Source: Alitta virens (Eukaryota > Annelida > Polychaeta > Phyllodocida > Nereididae). Taken from it: DNA of 64,000 nt. The notes below the pieces were generated by a model. That model did no database searches, was not told the origin of the DNA, and saw only the letters and a list, made by a program, of their open reading frames with translations. Below are positions 35,629 to 47,383 of this stretch, in pieces (the stretch's first letter is position 1; every line of letters begins with the position of its first letter). Where the stretch lies: positions 27,404,177 through 27,468,176 of the forward strand of contig OW028585.1 in the NCBI GenBank assembly GCA_932294295.1. The letters run 5' to 3'. The position numbers were made by a program, and so were the translations under genes.

Positions 35629-37904
35629 AATTTTATTGACCTCAGAGCATCAAAGAGATACATGTGTCATAAAAAATAAAATACAAGGATAAAAAAATAA
35701 AAATAAACATATATATAATGATTAAGTAAAATAAAAGAACAATCTACATGAACATAATTTAGTTACATATTAAAAGCATCTTTTGATAATTATGTACAAC
35801 TATAAGCATATGAAAAAAAAACAAGGCACCATCAGGGTAATTAGCAGAAATATATGCACCATAGAAGATTAATACTGAATACAAATAAGCAGCAGGAGTG
35901 GGTATTTACATATGTACAGATTTTATATTGTCTATTTAGGAACTATATATAATAATAATAATAGAAAAATAATTATATGTACAAATCCTTATTTGGAGCA
36001 GCAATAATTTAAATAAACAAGCCTATCAACATCCAAATATATTTACAAACAAACAATCAAGCATGCACCATGCAACCACAAATCAAACCATGCAAGTCCG
36101 CATGTCCAGTGCCTACAGCCACCCATGCCCATGTGGTGAACTTTATGAATGAAAATGTACATTAAACGATATTATCAGTTTTTAGGACTATGTTTAAAAA
36201 TTTACCTAATGCATAAATCATTTCTGAGTTTTTATTAATCATTATTTTTAAGAGTTGTTCTTTGGGGTGAAAAATAGTGAAGTCTTCAATATGTTTATAA
36301 GCTACTTGGTAGAGATCCATTCTAGCTGTTTCCCAATTTCTACAAATTATCAAACAATGAAACTCATCTTCAGTGTCATTTGTGTCGCATCTTTTACAAA
36401 TGCGCTCTTCAGCTACTACATAAGGTCTTTTGTGTCTTCCTAATTCTATATGGAGATTATGAGAACTCAGTCTAAATCTGGCTATACTCTGATACAGATA
36501 CTTAGGTAGGTTGTAATTTAAATAAGATTCTAGACATAGTTCCTTTTTGAAGAGTTTGTAAGTTCTAAGCTTAGGATTTTTTACATTGTCATTAATATCC
36601 GTTAACATCTTGCTTTGTGCCTGTTCATACAACTTAGTGATAATTGAAGCTGGGATTTCATCATCATTAATATTTAAGCTATCTGTAACCTGATGTATCC
36701 TAGTTAGCCAGCATGGCTGGTTGTTGCGATAAAGGGATACTTGAACGTCATAGCATTTGCGTAATAATAAGGGACAATTTTCAGATTTTAGCCTATTCCA
36801 GTATTTAATAGCAGAAGCTTGCTGTCTATATATCAATGGGAATCTGCCCGTATCTGATTGTACAGCAACAGATGATGTTTGGTTTCTCACACCTAATAGG
36901 TTCTTAAGGAATTTGAGCTGTATCCTTTCCAATACGTCTATCTCTTTTTTATTTGGAAACCAGATTTCACTATTATAGTCCAAAATTGGCAAAATGTGTG
37001 TATCAAACAGTTTAAGGCTTATTTTAGGTGGAAGGTAGCCTACAGTTGATTTAATTCTTTCTTTAAGAGCATGCATGGCTCGTTGCGATTGTGTCGCCAG
37101 ATGATTGTACATTGTATTATGTGTCTTCAAAGAGTTACTAATGACGTGCCCCAAATATTTATATGAGTCAACTATTTCTAAATTCTCACCATCAATAGAG
37201 AATTTTGGGTTGTTTACATTTAGTCTACTCCTACGATTTGGTTGAATTATCATTACTTGGCTCTTCTGTGAGTTAATTAGTAAGTGCCATTTTTTACAAT
37301 AGACTGCAAGGTTGTCTAAAAGTACCTGCATACCAGTTGCACTTTCAGAGACAAGGACTAAGTCATCTGCATAGAGAAGATGTGTAAAATTATTTTCATT
37401 TATAGTGACTCCATGTCTTTGATCAAAGTATTCATTCATATCTGAAAGATATAAATTAAACAATTTAGGACTTAAAATTCCGCCTTGGAGGACGCCATGT
37501 GTGCTATCAAGACTTGAACCTAACTGCCCTTGCCATCTAACTTTGGCACAAGATTTGGAGAACATACTATGTATTATTTTTAATAATCTACCACCATATC
37601 CCATTTTAATAAGTTTATAGTAAAGAAAAGTACGATTAAAAAAGTCAAAAGCTTTTGAAAAGTCTACAAAAGTGATATACAGGTTCTTTCTCTTTGATTT
37701 GTGATAGGAAATTAGTGTGTCTATGATGAAGACATTATCACTTGTTCTACACCCTTAGCAGAACCCAAACTGATTCTGATCTATTGAGTTGGTAGCCTCG
37801 CCCTGGGCCTTTTGTTAATTATAGATTCAAACACTTTACCCATACAAGCCATTAAAGTGAGTTTACGATAGTTATCCGGCTCAATGAGATTGCCTTTTTT
37901 ATAT
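35629..37904 (-). mobile_element. LINE, 5'-truncated, nearly intact RT ORF
   Basis: Reverse-strand non-LTR retrotransposon of about 2.3 kb. It begins at about 37904 (KKGNLIEPDNYRKLTLM..., RT fingers) directly against a TAGA tract. It ends with a poly(A)-like AATAAAATTC near 35629, also beside a TAGA tract, so it seems to have inserted into a microsatellite. The 5' third of the RT is damaged (see the CDS entry). No endonuclease domain is present. Confidence 0.85.
36162..37604 (-). CDS. LINE reverse transcriptase, C-terminal 480 codons open
   Basis: An open frame of 480 codons from an internal Met. THGVLQGGILSPKLFNLYL at residues ~35-53 and the catalytic YADD at 78-81 mark the RT palm. NSQKSQVMI, SYKYLGHVIS and FDTHILPILDYNSEIW follow as the usual palm/thumb blocks. 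Near the C-terminus a CKRC...HC...C cluster (403-421) matches the zinc-knuckle-like motif found at the end of many invertebrate LINE ORF2 proteins. The frame continues upstream through YITFVDFSKAFDFFN (palm A) to a TAA at 37755-37757, and a frameshift lies near 37.79-37.81 kb. The element is therefore inactivated by few lesions and looks young. A CR1-related clade is possible but not proven. Confidence 0.85.
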   Translation of the reverse strand: MGYGGRLLKIIHSMFSKSCAKVRWQGQLGSSLDSTHGVLQGGILSPKLFNLYLSDMNEYFDQRHGVTINENNFTHLLYADDLVLVSESATGMQVLLDNLAVYCKKWHLLINSQKSQVMIIQPNRRSRLNVNNPKFSIDGENLEIVDSYKYLGHVISNSLKTHNTMYNHLATQSQRAMHALKERIKSTVGYLPPKISLKLFDTHILPILDYNSEIWFPNKKEIDVLERIQLKFLKNLLGVRNQTSSVAVQSDTGRFPLIYRQQASAIKYWNRLKSENCPLLLRKCYDVQVSLYRNNQPCWLTRIHQVTDSLNINDDEIPASIITKLYEQAQSKMLTDINDNVKNPKLRTYKLFKKELCLESYLNYNLPKYLYQSIARFRLSSHNLHIELGRHKRPYVVAEERICKRCDTNDTEDEFHCLIICRNWETARMDLYQVAYKHIEDFTIFHPKEQLLKIMINKNSEMIYALGKFLNIVLKTDNIV

Positions 37905-38220
37905 AGATGGATAGATAGATAGATAGATAGATATATAGAGTTAGATAGATATATAGATATATAGATGGATAGATAGATAGATAAATAGATAGATAGATAG
38001 ATAGACATATAGATAGACATATAGACATATAGACAAATAGATAGACAGCCAATCAGACAGCCATCCAGACATCCACATAGACAGCCAGACAGACAGATAA
38101 AGAAAGGAAGATAGAAATAAAGAAATAAGAAAGAAAGATAGATACTATTAGATAGATAAATGGATAGATAGACAGATAGTTGGCTAGAAAGATAGATGGA
38201 TAGATAGATAGATAGGAGCA
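37905..38220. repeat. (TAGA)n array
   Basis: TAGA units with CAGACAGCCATCC-type interruptions and an AGAAAGAAAG patch. It separates the LINE from the left arm of the large palindrome. It has the same word set as the palindrome hinges. Confidence 0.92.
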
Positions 38221-39466
38221 GAATACAGTTCACATCCTTTTCACACCTTTTTCAGTCATTCTTTACATGGATGATTATACAATTGCATCCATCACATCTT
38301 TGCTTAGATACAAGTTAACCTTTCTTTTAAGCTTATTAAAACAGACAGGGTCTATGCACATTCTGCACAGGATTCAACTGCTCATGCTGTTGGATACTGC
38401 AGATACCCGGCAGGTGACAAGCATAATGTCCATGATGATTTGATCTAATCTGCAACATAATTGTGTTAGTACGGTCAGGTTGTCTCATATTTGGGTGTTC
38501 CCATAGCGGCTGTTGATAAGCATCCAGCATTTCCACATCGGCCTGCTCAGATTGATGAAGTTCCCAAGTTTGATCCCCACCTCGGGCACCCTTCATGAAC
38601 TACATCTCAGCTGGATAAATGATTGCATGAGAAGTTCAATTGCAGGTGCCTTGCACTCGGTGTTTAAAACTGTCATATTGACTCTTTTATGTCACATACA
38701 GCTCAGACATTGCTGAAGTTCCCCAGTTTGATCCCCACCCCAGGCACACTTCATGAGCTACATCTCAGCTGGATGTCGACTGCATGAGACGTTCAATTGC
38801 AGGTGCCTTGCACTCGGTGTCTAATACTGTCTATGTTGAGGACAGTAATAGACCCCACCCATAGGGGTAAATGTTTGTAGGTTGAACCCCTCTCTCACCT
38901 CAAAAATCTATCATTGCATTAAATTAGTGTTTCTGTCGTGGTCTATTTTAATGCAATGGAGTAAACCAGGGTTCTACAGTATGTCCTAGTTGTGTCATTA
39001 CCACTGTATAGACATTGACAAGTCTTTTTTCTGTTCCACCTGTGCTTTTCTACTACTTTTAGCATCTCTTAAATCAAGACTGCCTGCAGCCTCTATTTAT
39101 TTAGTTTCACCAGACTAGAGATCAAATAGACTAATTCAGAAACACTCTGTGTATCTCATCAGTACAAAAACATTTGCCAAGTAGAAGAAGGTATAGCTAA
39201 AAGCAATCTAAACAAATGAAAACATTGAAGCACATTTCTCTTCAAATCGTTATTTGGGCCCCAAACGATTTTATTCTACTGATTCTCTTTTACTTTAACA
39301 GGCTTTATATTTCAAGATATTTTGGAATAGCACTTTGGCCAAGAGATGTGGGTACATTTACAATGCGCAATCCTCGATCTTCTAGAATCAAAATCCATCT
39401 TCCCACAGGTAGACGAGGAGATGATGATGAGTACATCCCAGATGTAACTCATAAACAGTGCAGGGA

Positions 39467-39670
39467 GTGGGCTTTGAACCCATGCACCCACAGTCACTAC
39501 CATGGATGAGATCGGACAAGGACTGACATGTGGCTCATAAAGAGTGCAGGGAGTAGGTTTTGAACCCATATACCCACAGCCACTGCCATGGATGAGATGA
39601 TTACATCCCACGTGATAGGACAGGGTCTTAGGTGTTGCTCATAAACAGTGTAGGGAGTGTGCTTTGAACC
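39467..39670. repeat. 109-bp minisatellite, outer locus (left arm)
   Basis: About two units built on GCAGGGAGTGGGCTTTGAAC, CACCCACAGTCACTACCATG and GATGAGATGATGA. The right-arm partner at 53090-53480 has about 3.5 units. Confidence 0.8.
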
Positions 39671-40950
39671 CACGACTTAGATTCAATGTTATGGAAGCAA
39701 ACTGTGCTGTACACTTCACCATCAGTATCTGATATTTTTCAAGCGTCTCAATATAAAATATTAAGAGTACTAAATTAACCAAATTCCAAGGAAGATTTTT
39801 TCATACTTATCTTCAATGGGCTTGTCTGCATTCCTTTCCTCTGTGACATACATCTTTCATTTGTCTTATCTGAGAGAATACAATATCCTAGAGTAAGTCA
39901 TCTGTCTGTATTTCCAGACACCATATCCTTAAGCCTAATCCTGCTACATATCATACATACAAAGTATGTTGCAAAAACTCTCTACAAAGATTTTGCATGA
40001 ATCTTGGAGTCTCAAAATGTGGTATTACAGATAGGTCAAAAGTAGGTCCTGCATGTAGAGTTCATTTTTCTTAGCGAGTAATTCAATAATTTCATGCCAA
40101 AAAAATCACGGGATATATTGCTAATTAATCCCGCTAACTTGTCGGACTTTTAGATACTTTTATCAATATCATTTAACCATTTCGGTTACTTTGTAGACAT
40201 TCTGACAATGTTATGTAAGTAGCTTCATCAAACATGCTGAAAGCTCCACTGTCTGTCAAAATTAATATTTTCTAAAACTACTCAAATGATCGAAAATCAC
40301 ATTATTTGATGATTATATATGAATCTATCTGGCATAAAGTACAAAAAATAAATGAAACATTGAGATAAATCAAGACCAAAACATTGGAAACACAATGGAA
40401 AAGACATAATCACCCATTGTTGAGTGTTTTGACGTCATCACTTGGTTTGTTTACATATTGGATTTTTGATGGCATGAAAAATTAAATACTAGGTGAAGTT
40501 TATTTATTTTATAGAGAGATAGTAAACTTAGCAAGGCTCTGGATGGTAGGTAATCAGTATTAAGAAGGCAATGAAGTGAATGCAATAGATTTTGACCACT
40601 GTCATATTGGGTGACAATCCAGCTTTAAGTGAATGTCCTTTATATCATTATTGTCACAATTGTTTCAGTGTTACTGGGTCTGAAGTTAAATCATCTTATC
40701 TGACCAGCTACCAGAGACAGGCATAATATAATGAAAATGTGATATATCTGTGAGATCACACCATATTACTCTTTTAGGTGCAGTTTGTTACTTCCCCCAG
40801 CATAGACACGGAGTACAAGGCACCTTCAATATAACACCTCATGTGTACTACTTACCTTATATGTCATAAGAAAACAAATGAATAGTCTTGCAAGTTTCAC
40901 CCTACTAACAATATATTAGACAAAACTGAATAATGTATATTTATTTAAAG

Positions 40951-41300
40951 AAGCTGGGTGGTCTGGTGGTAAGACGCTTGCCTGCTCCTTTGAAGGACCC
41001 GGGTTCAATCCCAGTCCCGCGGACCCTTCATGAGCAACATCCGAGCTGGATGACGTCCGGATGAAACATTAAATTGGCGGTCCCTTGTACTGAGTGTCAA
41101 TGCTGAGGCAATTGAAAGATCCCACCCATGGGGTAAATGTGTAGCATTAGTGGACTCCTCCTCCCTCTCACCTCATCAATCAATCCTCGATAGTGGCAAG
41201 AACTTGCCTCAGAGGGCTTTACTTCCCATATCAATCTATCAATCTATCTATCTACATATCTATCTATCTATCTACATATCTATCTATCTATCTATCAAAG
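40951..41300 (+). repeat. Full family-1 SINE with long TATC tail
   Basis: The cleanest copy: A box in TGGTCTGGTGGTAAGACG, B box GGGTTCAATCCC, body, then CTTCCCATATCAATC passing into (TATC)n. It shows directly that the tetranucleotide array is the SINE 3' tail. The inverted partner lies at 51212-51602. Confidence 0.85.
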
Positions 41301-42414
41301 ACAACATTTTTGTATGTTTGATACTTGTGTGATACATGACAGTGTACGTTATACGATGTTTGATAGCCATCTGCTTGAAATAAGTATCATACAGCAAAAC
41401 AAATTGATCCCATTGCATGATGTTTAGGTCTGACTAATGCTTTAGGCTTAAGCCTTCTAGATGTAGTGTTTTCTAGGATGAGCTATGTCTGGGCAAGGAG
41501 TGATCTGTCTGCGTAATGTTCTTAATACCTAAGTGGAATCAGTTGACTGATTTCTATCAGTATATAGGTAGGAGTTAGCTAATGTTTGTATGTAAATATA
41601 TTAAAGATTACAGATTAATTAAATGATGTTAAGATGAAAATGGTAGAATATCGGTAATAGATACCCAATGGTCAAATAGTTAGCATTTTTCTATTCAGTG
41701 ATTGCTGTTTATTAAATTATATAAAGATGAAAAAGGTAAAATATTGGTAATATAGATAACCAGTGGTCAAATAGTTAGCTATCTAATTCATATCTACTGA
41801 CTCCATGTGAATGGGTTTGAACCCCAGTCCCTGCAATGTTTATGATGGCAACCATGGTAGCAGTCTCTATCATAGTTAATGTGGGTTAATGGGATGCACT
41901 TATCATTGTCAGTACACAATTGACCTAGTACTAGATGTGAGAAAAAAGCTAGAAATTTGATGATTATTTCTTTTCCCCATAATAATTGGAATTTGTATTT
42001 ACTTTTTGCTCTCATTTGGATATTGTGCATTTCAATTGGACAATCTCAAATTTTCTGATGTAGAGACGTGAACATGAATAAAGCAAAGTTTGACCAATCA
42101 ATGTGATTTGTTTGGTTTGATTTGTTGGGTTTGACCAATGATGTGCTTTGTTGGGTTTGACCAATCATGTACTTTGTTCACTGTGCTTTTTTGTATATAG
42201 TTGTAACAGTGCTAGATGTTTTGTTTATGGTTATTCATTTTAGATTTGTTTTAATTATTTTGTACAATTTGAATATGTTTAAATATGAAATTGTAGCAGC
42301 AAAATAGGGATTTAATATAGGATTAGCAGACAAGACCTGAAGTGATGTCATCTTCTAACTCTGTGCAAAATTTAAATTGGAATTCTTCGCAATTATTACT
42401 CGGTTAACTCAAGG
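41301..42414. other. Noncoding arm sequence
   Basis: AT-rich, matched by the right arm between 49.97 and 51.21 kb. A small repeat of the word GGTTTGACCAATCA occurs at 42.09-42.19 kb and also in the right arm. No gene seen. Confidence 0.65.
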
Positions 42415-43135
42415 ACTGAGATGTGGCCCATGTATAGTGCAGAGAGTAGGCTTTGAACTATGCACCCACAGTCACTACCATGGACGAGATGATGATGAGT
42501 GCATGCCATGTGATGGGACAGGGACTTATATGTGGCTCGTGAACAGTGCAGGGAGTGGGCTTTGAACCATGCACCCACAGTCACTACCATGGATGAGGTG
42601 ATGATGAGTGCATGCCATGTGATGGGACAGGGACAGAGATGTGGCTCGTGAACATTGCAGGGAGTGGAATTTGAACCATAAACCCACAGTCACTGCCATG
42701 GATGAGGTGATGATGAGAACATCCAATGTGATGGGACAGGGACAGAGAAGTAGCTCGTGAACATTGCAAGGAGTGGGCTTTGAACCATGCACCCACAGTC
42801 ACTACCATGTACGAGATGATGATGAGCGCATCCCATGTGATGGGACAGGGACTTATATGTGGCTCGTGAACAGTGCAGGGAGTGGGCTTTGAACCATGCA
42901 CCCACAGTCACTGCAATGGACGAGATGATGATGAGTACATCCAATGTGATGGGACAGGGACTGAGATGTAGTCATAATCAGTGCAGGGAGTGGGCTTTGA
43001 ACCCATCCACCCACAGTCACTGCCCTGGATGAGATGATGATGATGAGTACAACCCATGTGATGGGTCAGGCACTGAGATGTGGTCATAAAAAGTGCAGGG
43101 AGTGCACTTTGAACCATGCACTCACATTCACTACC
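42415..43135. repeat. 109-bp minisatellite, inner locus (left arm, ~6.6 units)
   Basis: The anchor ATGTGGCTCG starts at 42530, 42639, 42857 and, with changes, at 42421, 42748 and 42966, giving a 109-bp period; the last interval is 112. The right-arm locus has only about 1.6 units (49793-49963). Reverse-strand ORFs across it are by-products. Confidence 0.92.
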
Positions 43136-43600
43136 CAAGTATTCAAATTCTTTTCGGTATCATAATAAGAAATTCCTAGATAAACTGTTATATTGGTTCG
43201 ATCTCGGGCATTTACCACAACGGAGCTACTTCAGTCCGAAGAAGTGCTGTCTGAGTTTGAAGTATCATACAATGACTCATTCAATCATTTGAAATATGCA
43301 TTCTAAAATTTGAATGACATAAAAGGCAAACCCATGTATACCAAGTAGGCTAGTTTGAAGACCTGTATCACTTTGAATTTACTCACTAAATTGAAATTCT
43401 GCCAATGAATTGAATAGCTGAATACATCCATGTATAATCTGATACAGATATTTGCTGTAATCAACTTTGAAGTTCTATCCATCAACCTCTATCTATCTTT
43501 AATTCCTTCTTTCAGTATTCATTCCCCATAATTCAATCAAATGTTTGCCAAACCAGTCCTCAGGCAATTTCTGCAGTGTTATCTAGCCCTTCATACCGTC

Positions 43601-43930
43601 AGACAAGCAAAGAAAGTCATCCAATCTCTATGTATTTGTCAGTCAAACAAAGAAAGTCATCCAATCTCTATGTATTTGTCAGTCAAACAAAGAAAGTCAT
43701 CCAATCTCTATGTATTTGTCAGACAAGCAAAGAAAGTCATCCAATCTCTATGTATTTGTCAGACAAGCAAAGAAAGTCATCCAATCTCTATGTATTTGTC
43801 AGACAAGCAAAGAAAGTCATCCAATCTCTATGTATTTGTCAGTCAAACAAAGAAAGTCATCCAATCTCTATGTATTTGTCAGACAAGCAAAGAAAGTCAT
43901 CCAATCTCTATGTATTTGTCAGTCAAACAA
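43601..43930. repeat. 40-bp tandem array, left arm (8 units)
   Basis: The unit is CCAATCTCTATGTATTTGTC plus AGTCAAACAAAGAAAGTCAT (type A) or AGACAAGCAAAGAAAGTCAT (type B). From the outer end the order is B A A B B B A B, with a partial A. 40 is not a multiple of three and the unit has no stop in any plus-strand frame, so three overlapping ORFs with a 40-residue period appear. They are not evidence of a protein. Confidence 0.95.
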
Positions 43931-44317
43931 AATACACCCATCTCCCAGGAATTATGGTATTTGCCCATCTGAGATTCATTGCATTGTCCGGCACACAATA
44001 CATACCTAATTACTAGGATCCCATCTCCATTGTCCCACAGATATAGAACATGATGTATCCAAACGTTTTTGTGCTTTTAATATCTGCAGGGTCAAATGTT
44101 GGGACTTCCTATGCCAGATTGTCCTCTCTCATCTCATCAATCAAACAATGTCGGCTATAAAAACCTGCCCAAGAGCGCTGCATTTTTTTAATCATCCCAA
44201 TCTTGATATACTGTGTTGGTTATTTACAAAAGTATTCACTTTCCTGCATTCTGTGTATAAGCGCACATTTCGCTTACGGAATGAGATGGCTCGTTACTTT
44301 CGATTGCAGAATATGCT

Positions 44318-44731
44318 GTGCGGTTAAATGTTAGACATGGAATATGTACACCTGAAAATAACGTTTGGCAGTCATCTCAGCTTTCAGAAAAACTGAGAAT
44401 TTTAAAAGGGCATGAAAAATTAGAAAAATTATTGAATGAAACACGTTACGTCGCTTTAGGCCCCGCCCAATTTCTGCTGCCTGCCAATCCCAGCTTAGCG
44501 TCAATTATTCGTAATGACCAACCGTTGTATATGAGGATTTGTACAACAGCGTTCATAATGCTACACTGCACTGGTGAGTGGTACAAAAGGCTATGCAAGG
44601 ACTATGTGAAAATAACATACTGCATGTTATCACATCTGATACAAAAGAATTTAAGGGGCATACAATCATTTCACACTTGTAGTGCATACATTTGTACATT
44701 TTATTGCATACATGACCTTTTAATTGAATAG
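44318..44731 (+). CDS. Unrecognised 137-codon ORF, left arm
   Basis: Begins MRLNVRHGICTPENNVWQSS and ends with a Cys/Ile-rich tail (AYICTFYCIHDLLIE). No known domain or motif was recognised. The same reading frame, identical in protein, lies on the other strand at 47728-48141. The identity is explained by the palindrome, whose arms are nearly identical in DNA here, so it is not independent evidence of coding. No splice-site context or signal was found. More likely a chance ORF than a gene. Confidence 0.2.
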   Translation: MRLNVRHGICTPENNVWQSSQLSEKLRILKGHEKLEKLLNETRYVALGPAQFLLPANPSLASIIRNDQPLYMRICTTAFIMLHCTGEWYKRLCKDYVKITYCMLSHLIQKNLRGIQSFHTCSAYICTFYCIHDLLIE

Positions 44732-44750
44732 TCTGTCTAAAAAGTATAAT

Positions 44751-44766
44751 ATCTATCTATCCATCT

Positions 44767-44798
<32 letters not shown>

Positions 44799-44854
44799 GT
44801 CTGTCCGTCCGTCTGTCTGTCTGGATGGATGGATAGATGGATAGATAGATAGAT
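44751..44854. repeat. Palindrome 1 hinge: self-complementary tetranucleotides
   Basis: The run goes ATCT/ATCC, GTCC, GTCTGTCT, then GGAT/AGAT. The first ~30 bp (ATCTATCTATCCATCTATCC...) pair with the last ~30 bp (...GGATAGATGGATAGATAGAT), so it is a hairpin by itself. It uses the same words as the palindrome 2 hinge. Confidence 0.92.
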
Positions 44855-45063
44855 TTGCAATTTATTATTTGGATTGCTACATCAGTTTAGCAGGTTGTAC
44901 TTTAAAGCAAATTCCCTAGTCTGATTGAACATTAGTAGAGTATTGATTTACAGTCGTGGAAAATAGTTTTCGCACACCTATCAATTTTAACGATCATGTC
45001 TACCTACGTATGTATACAAATACGAACTGAATCATACTAAATTATTTCTGTATTTCCAGTACT

Positions 45064-45992
45064 GTAGGGGAGAGTGGAGAACAATGAGACAAATTTTTTC
45101 ATTTTCCATCATAACAGAAATTCTAAAATCAGGACATCACTTGCTTCTTGCTTCAGATGTAAGTTATATTGAAGTGTATATTTTTCGACAGTTTCAGGTT
45201 AATTCCTACCATTTATGTGATTAGAATAATTCTTTACAATGTCAATGCAAGTCATTTGTCTCATTGTTCCCCACTGGTGGGACAAGCTGAGGGGTATAGT
45301 GAGACATGGCCTGATAGTACAACAAAAATGTAAAATGTCTCAGAATACCCTCTTTTTAGGCAGCAAGTTCCTTGTATCTTTTATTCAGTGCCACTGGTCT
45401 AAAGCTGAACAGGTTATTTTACCAGCAGCCTGAGGCAGATGTAATTATGAAACGGTAATGCTTGGAATTCCACATAATGTTAAGCATATACCCCATAGTT
45501 GAGGTAGCCTAGAATTAACAGGGTACCACCAATCCAACATGTCATGAAAATGACATTCAACTGATGAATCGAATTAACATTGTCTCACCATGCCCCACTC
45601 AGGCTTTGTCTCACTCTTCCCCGTTCTGGTTTTATTATGAACTTGTGACCTTCTGAGGTTCACATGGCTACGGCACTGTTTATTGATATGTGGAATTAAA
45701 GACCAGTTTCCAAGGTGTGCATACTACTAGTAATTCCATTATCTTCAAATACACGAGAATAAGATTGAAAACTCGTGCGGATAAAAACAATTACTTTCCC
45801 TGGTGTAAAACCCAAAAAGTGAAATTTCAAGCAATTGGTTTTTTTTATTCCTGCAGGTGATAAAACATATTTTTGGTTTTTGTAGTGTTGGCCCAAATCC
45901 CTGAAGGGCAGTTTTATAAACTTCATTGTGTTAAAACTAGGGGGCTTGTTTCACTGTTCCATGTGTCTCAATGATCCCAACTCTTCCCTACA
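45064..45992. mobile_element. TIR DNA transposon remnant
   Basis: The left end GTAGGGGAGAGTGGAGAACA (continuing ATGAGACA) and the right end, reversed, GTAGGGAAGAGTTGGGATCA (continuing TTGAGACA) agree at 23 of 28 positions. Internal TGTCTCA/CCCCAC words occur in both orientations. No transposase ORF and no clear target duplication, so the family is not assigned. Confidence 0.6.
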
Positions 45993-46954
45993 CGTGAAAC
46001 TTTTGAATATTGTTAAACACCAAAAACTAATCTAAATAAATTTAGAAACAAATTGATGTTTGAAATAATAAATACAGTTAAGAAGTAGGTCAGTAATAGG
46101 TTTAGCTTCAGGTGAGAAAATGTATTTAGTGTTCATATTACCATATTAACATTATGTGATATACTCATAATTCAGTTTTATTATAATCAATTATATTTTT
46201 TATATTATCTCATAATCCAAACTATGTCATCAAGCACCTGGTAATTATTTCGTAAGTGTGTCAACTGTATTTGAAATTATATGTTTATAAAAAAGAAATA
46301 AATCATATCAATTATGAACTAAATGACGATATAATTAGTTATTTTATTTTTTGTAATAAAATCCTGCTGCCATTCTATCAGAATGTTTCCATGTGAACCC
46401 AACAGAAATTCTATACAAATATCTGTTTTACATGATTATCAGTCATATCTATCCATATTTGACCATGTAGAGTATGTATAATGCCATGATAATACATCTT
46501 ATCAATTCTCCGGTGTCCGTGTTATGCAGAGAATTCTTATGCGATATGATACTCAGTGGTATTTTGTGGTTGGGGGTTCATCTGGCAAACCTCTTTCTTA
46601 TGGCCCAGGGGTATAACTGAGGAAGCACAAGCAATAGCTGTATGAGGTTAATGCCCTTTCTTTGTGATATGTGTGTAAGATGTGCTTGTTGCAAAAAGTT
46701 ATACCAAAGAAAAGATTGGCATAGCATGGAACTTATATCATGCCTGTTGGCAATGAAACAATATGAATGCAAGGAACAACTGACTTATTTCATAAATGCA
46801 TATATATATTTATGATTATATACCGTAAAGGAGGGTATCATTGGCACTCACATCACAATGTTAAAAATTGTGTTAACAAACAAATTTAAGTGTCAATAAC
46901 ACCCGCTTTGTCGATAATACCATCCTTGTCAGTATTACACAAAATACGCTTGTA

Positions 46955-47314
46955 CTTTTACTTCTACTTCTACTACTACTCTTACACTAATTTTACTGCT
47001 ACTACTACTATTACTACTACCACTATTAGTACTACTGCTACTACAAAAACTACTACTACTACCAATACCACTACTTACTACTACTACAACTACCACTATT
47101 GCTACTACCACTACTCCTACCACTAATACAACTACTACTACTACTACTACTACAACTACTACTACTACTACTACTATTACTAGTACCACTACTGCTACTA
47201 CTACTACTACTACTACTACTTATTCTACTACTACTGCTACTACTGCTATTATTACTACTGCTGCTACTACTACTACTACTACTGCTACTACTACTACTAC
47301 TACTACTACTACTG

Positions 47315-47383
<69 letters not shown>

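Larger units (their letters stand above)
38337..44750. repeat. Palindrome 1 (large), left arm, ~6.4 kb
   Basis: It reappears reverse-complemented at 47711-54420. Outer anchor: AAACAGACAGGGTCT at the left edge versus AGACCCTGTCTGTTT at 54.41 kb. Inner anchor: AAAAAGTATAAT at 44739-44750 versus its complement at 47711-47722. Inside, in order: family-3 SINE sequence (38515-38895), 109-bp minisatellite (39467-39670), inverted SINE piece (40670-40840), family-1 SINE (40951-41300), 109-bp minisatellite (42415-43135), 40-bp array (43601-43930) and a 137-codon ORF (44318-44731). No established gene family was recognised. Confidence 0.93.

Noticed and set aside
43541..44016. Three overlapping ORFs with a 40-residue repeat as a repetitive protein gene
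   Set aside because: A 40-bp unit with no stop in any sense frame produces all three automatically; unit number differs freely between arms.
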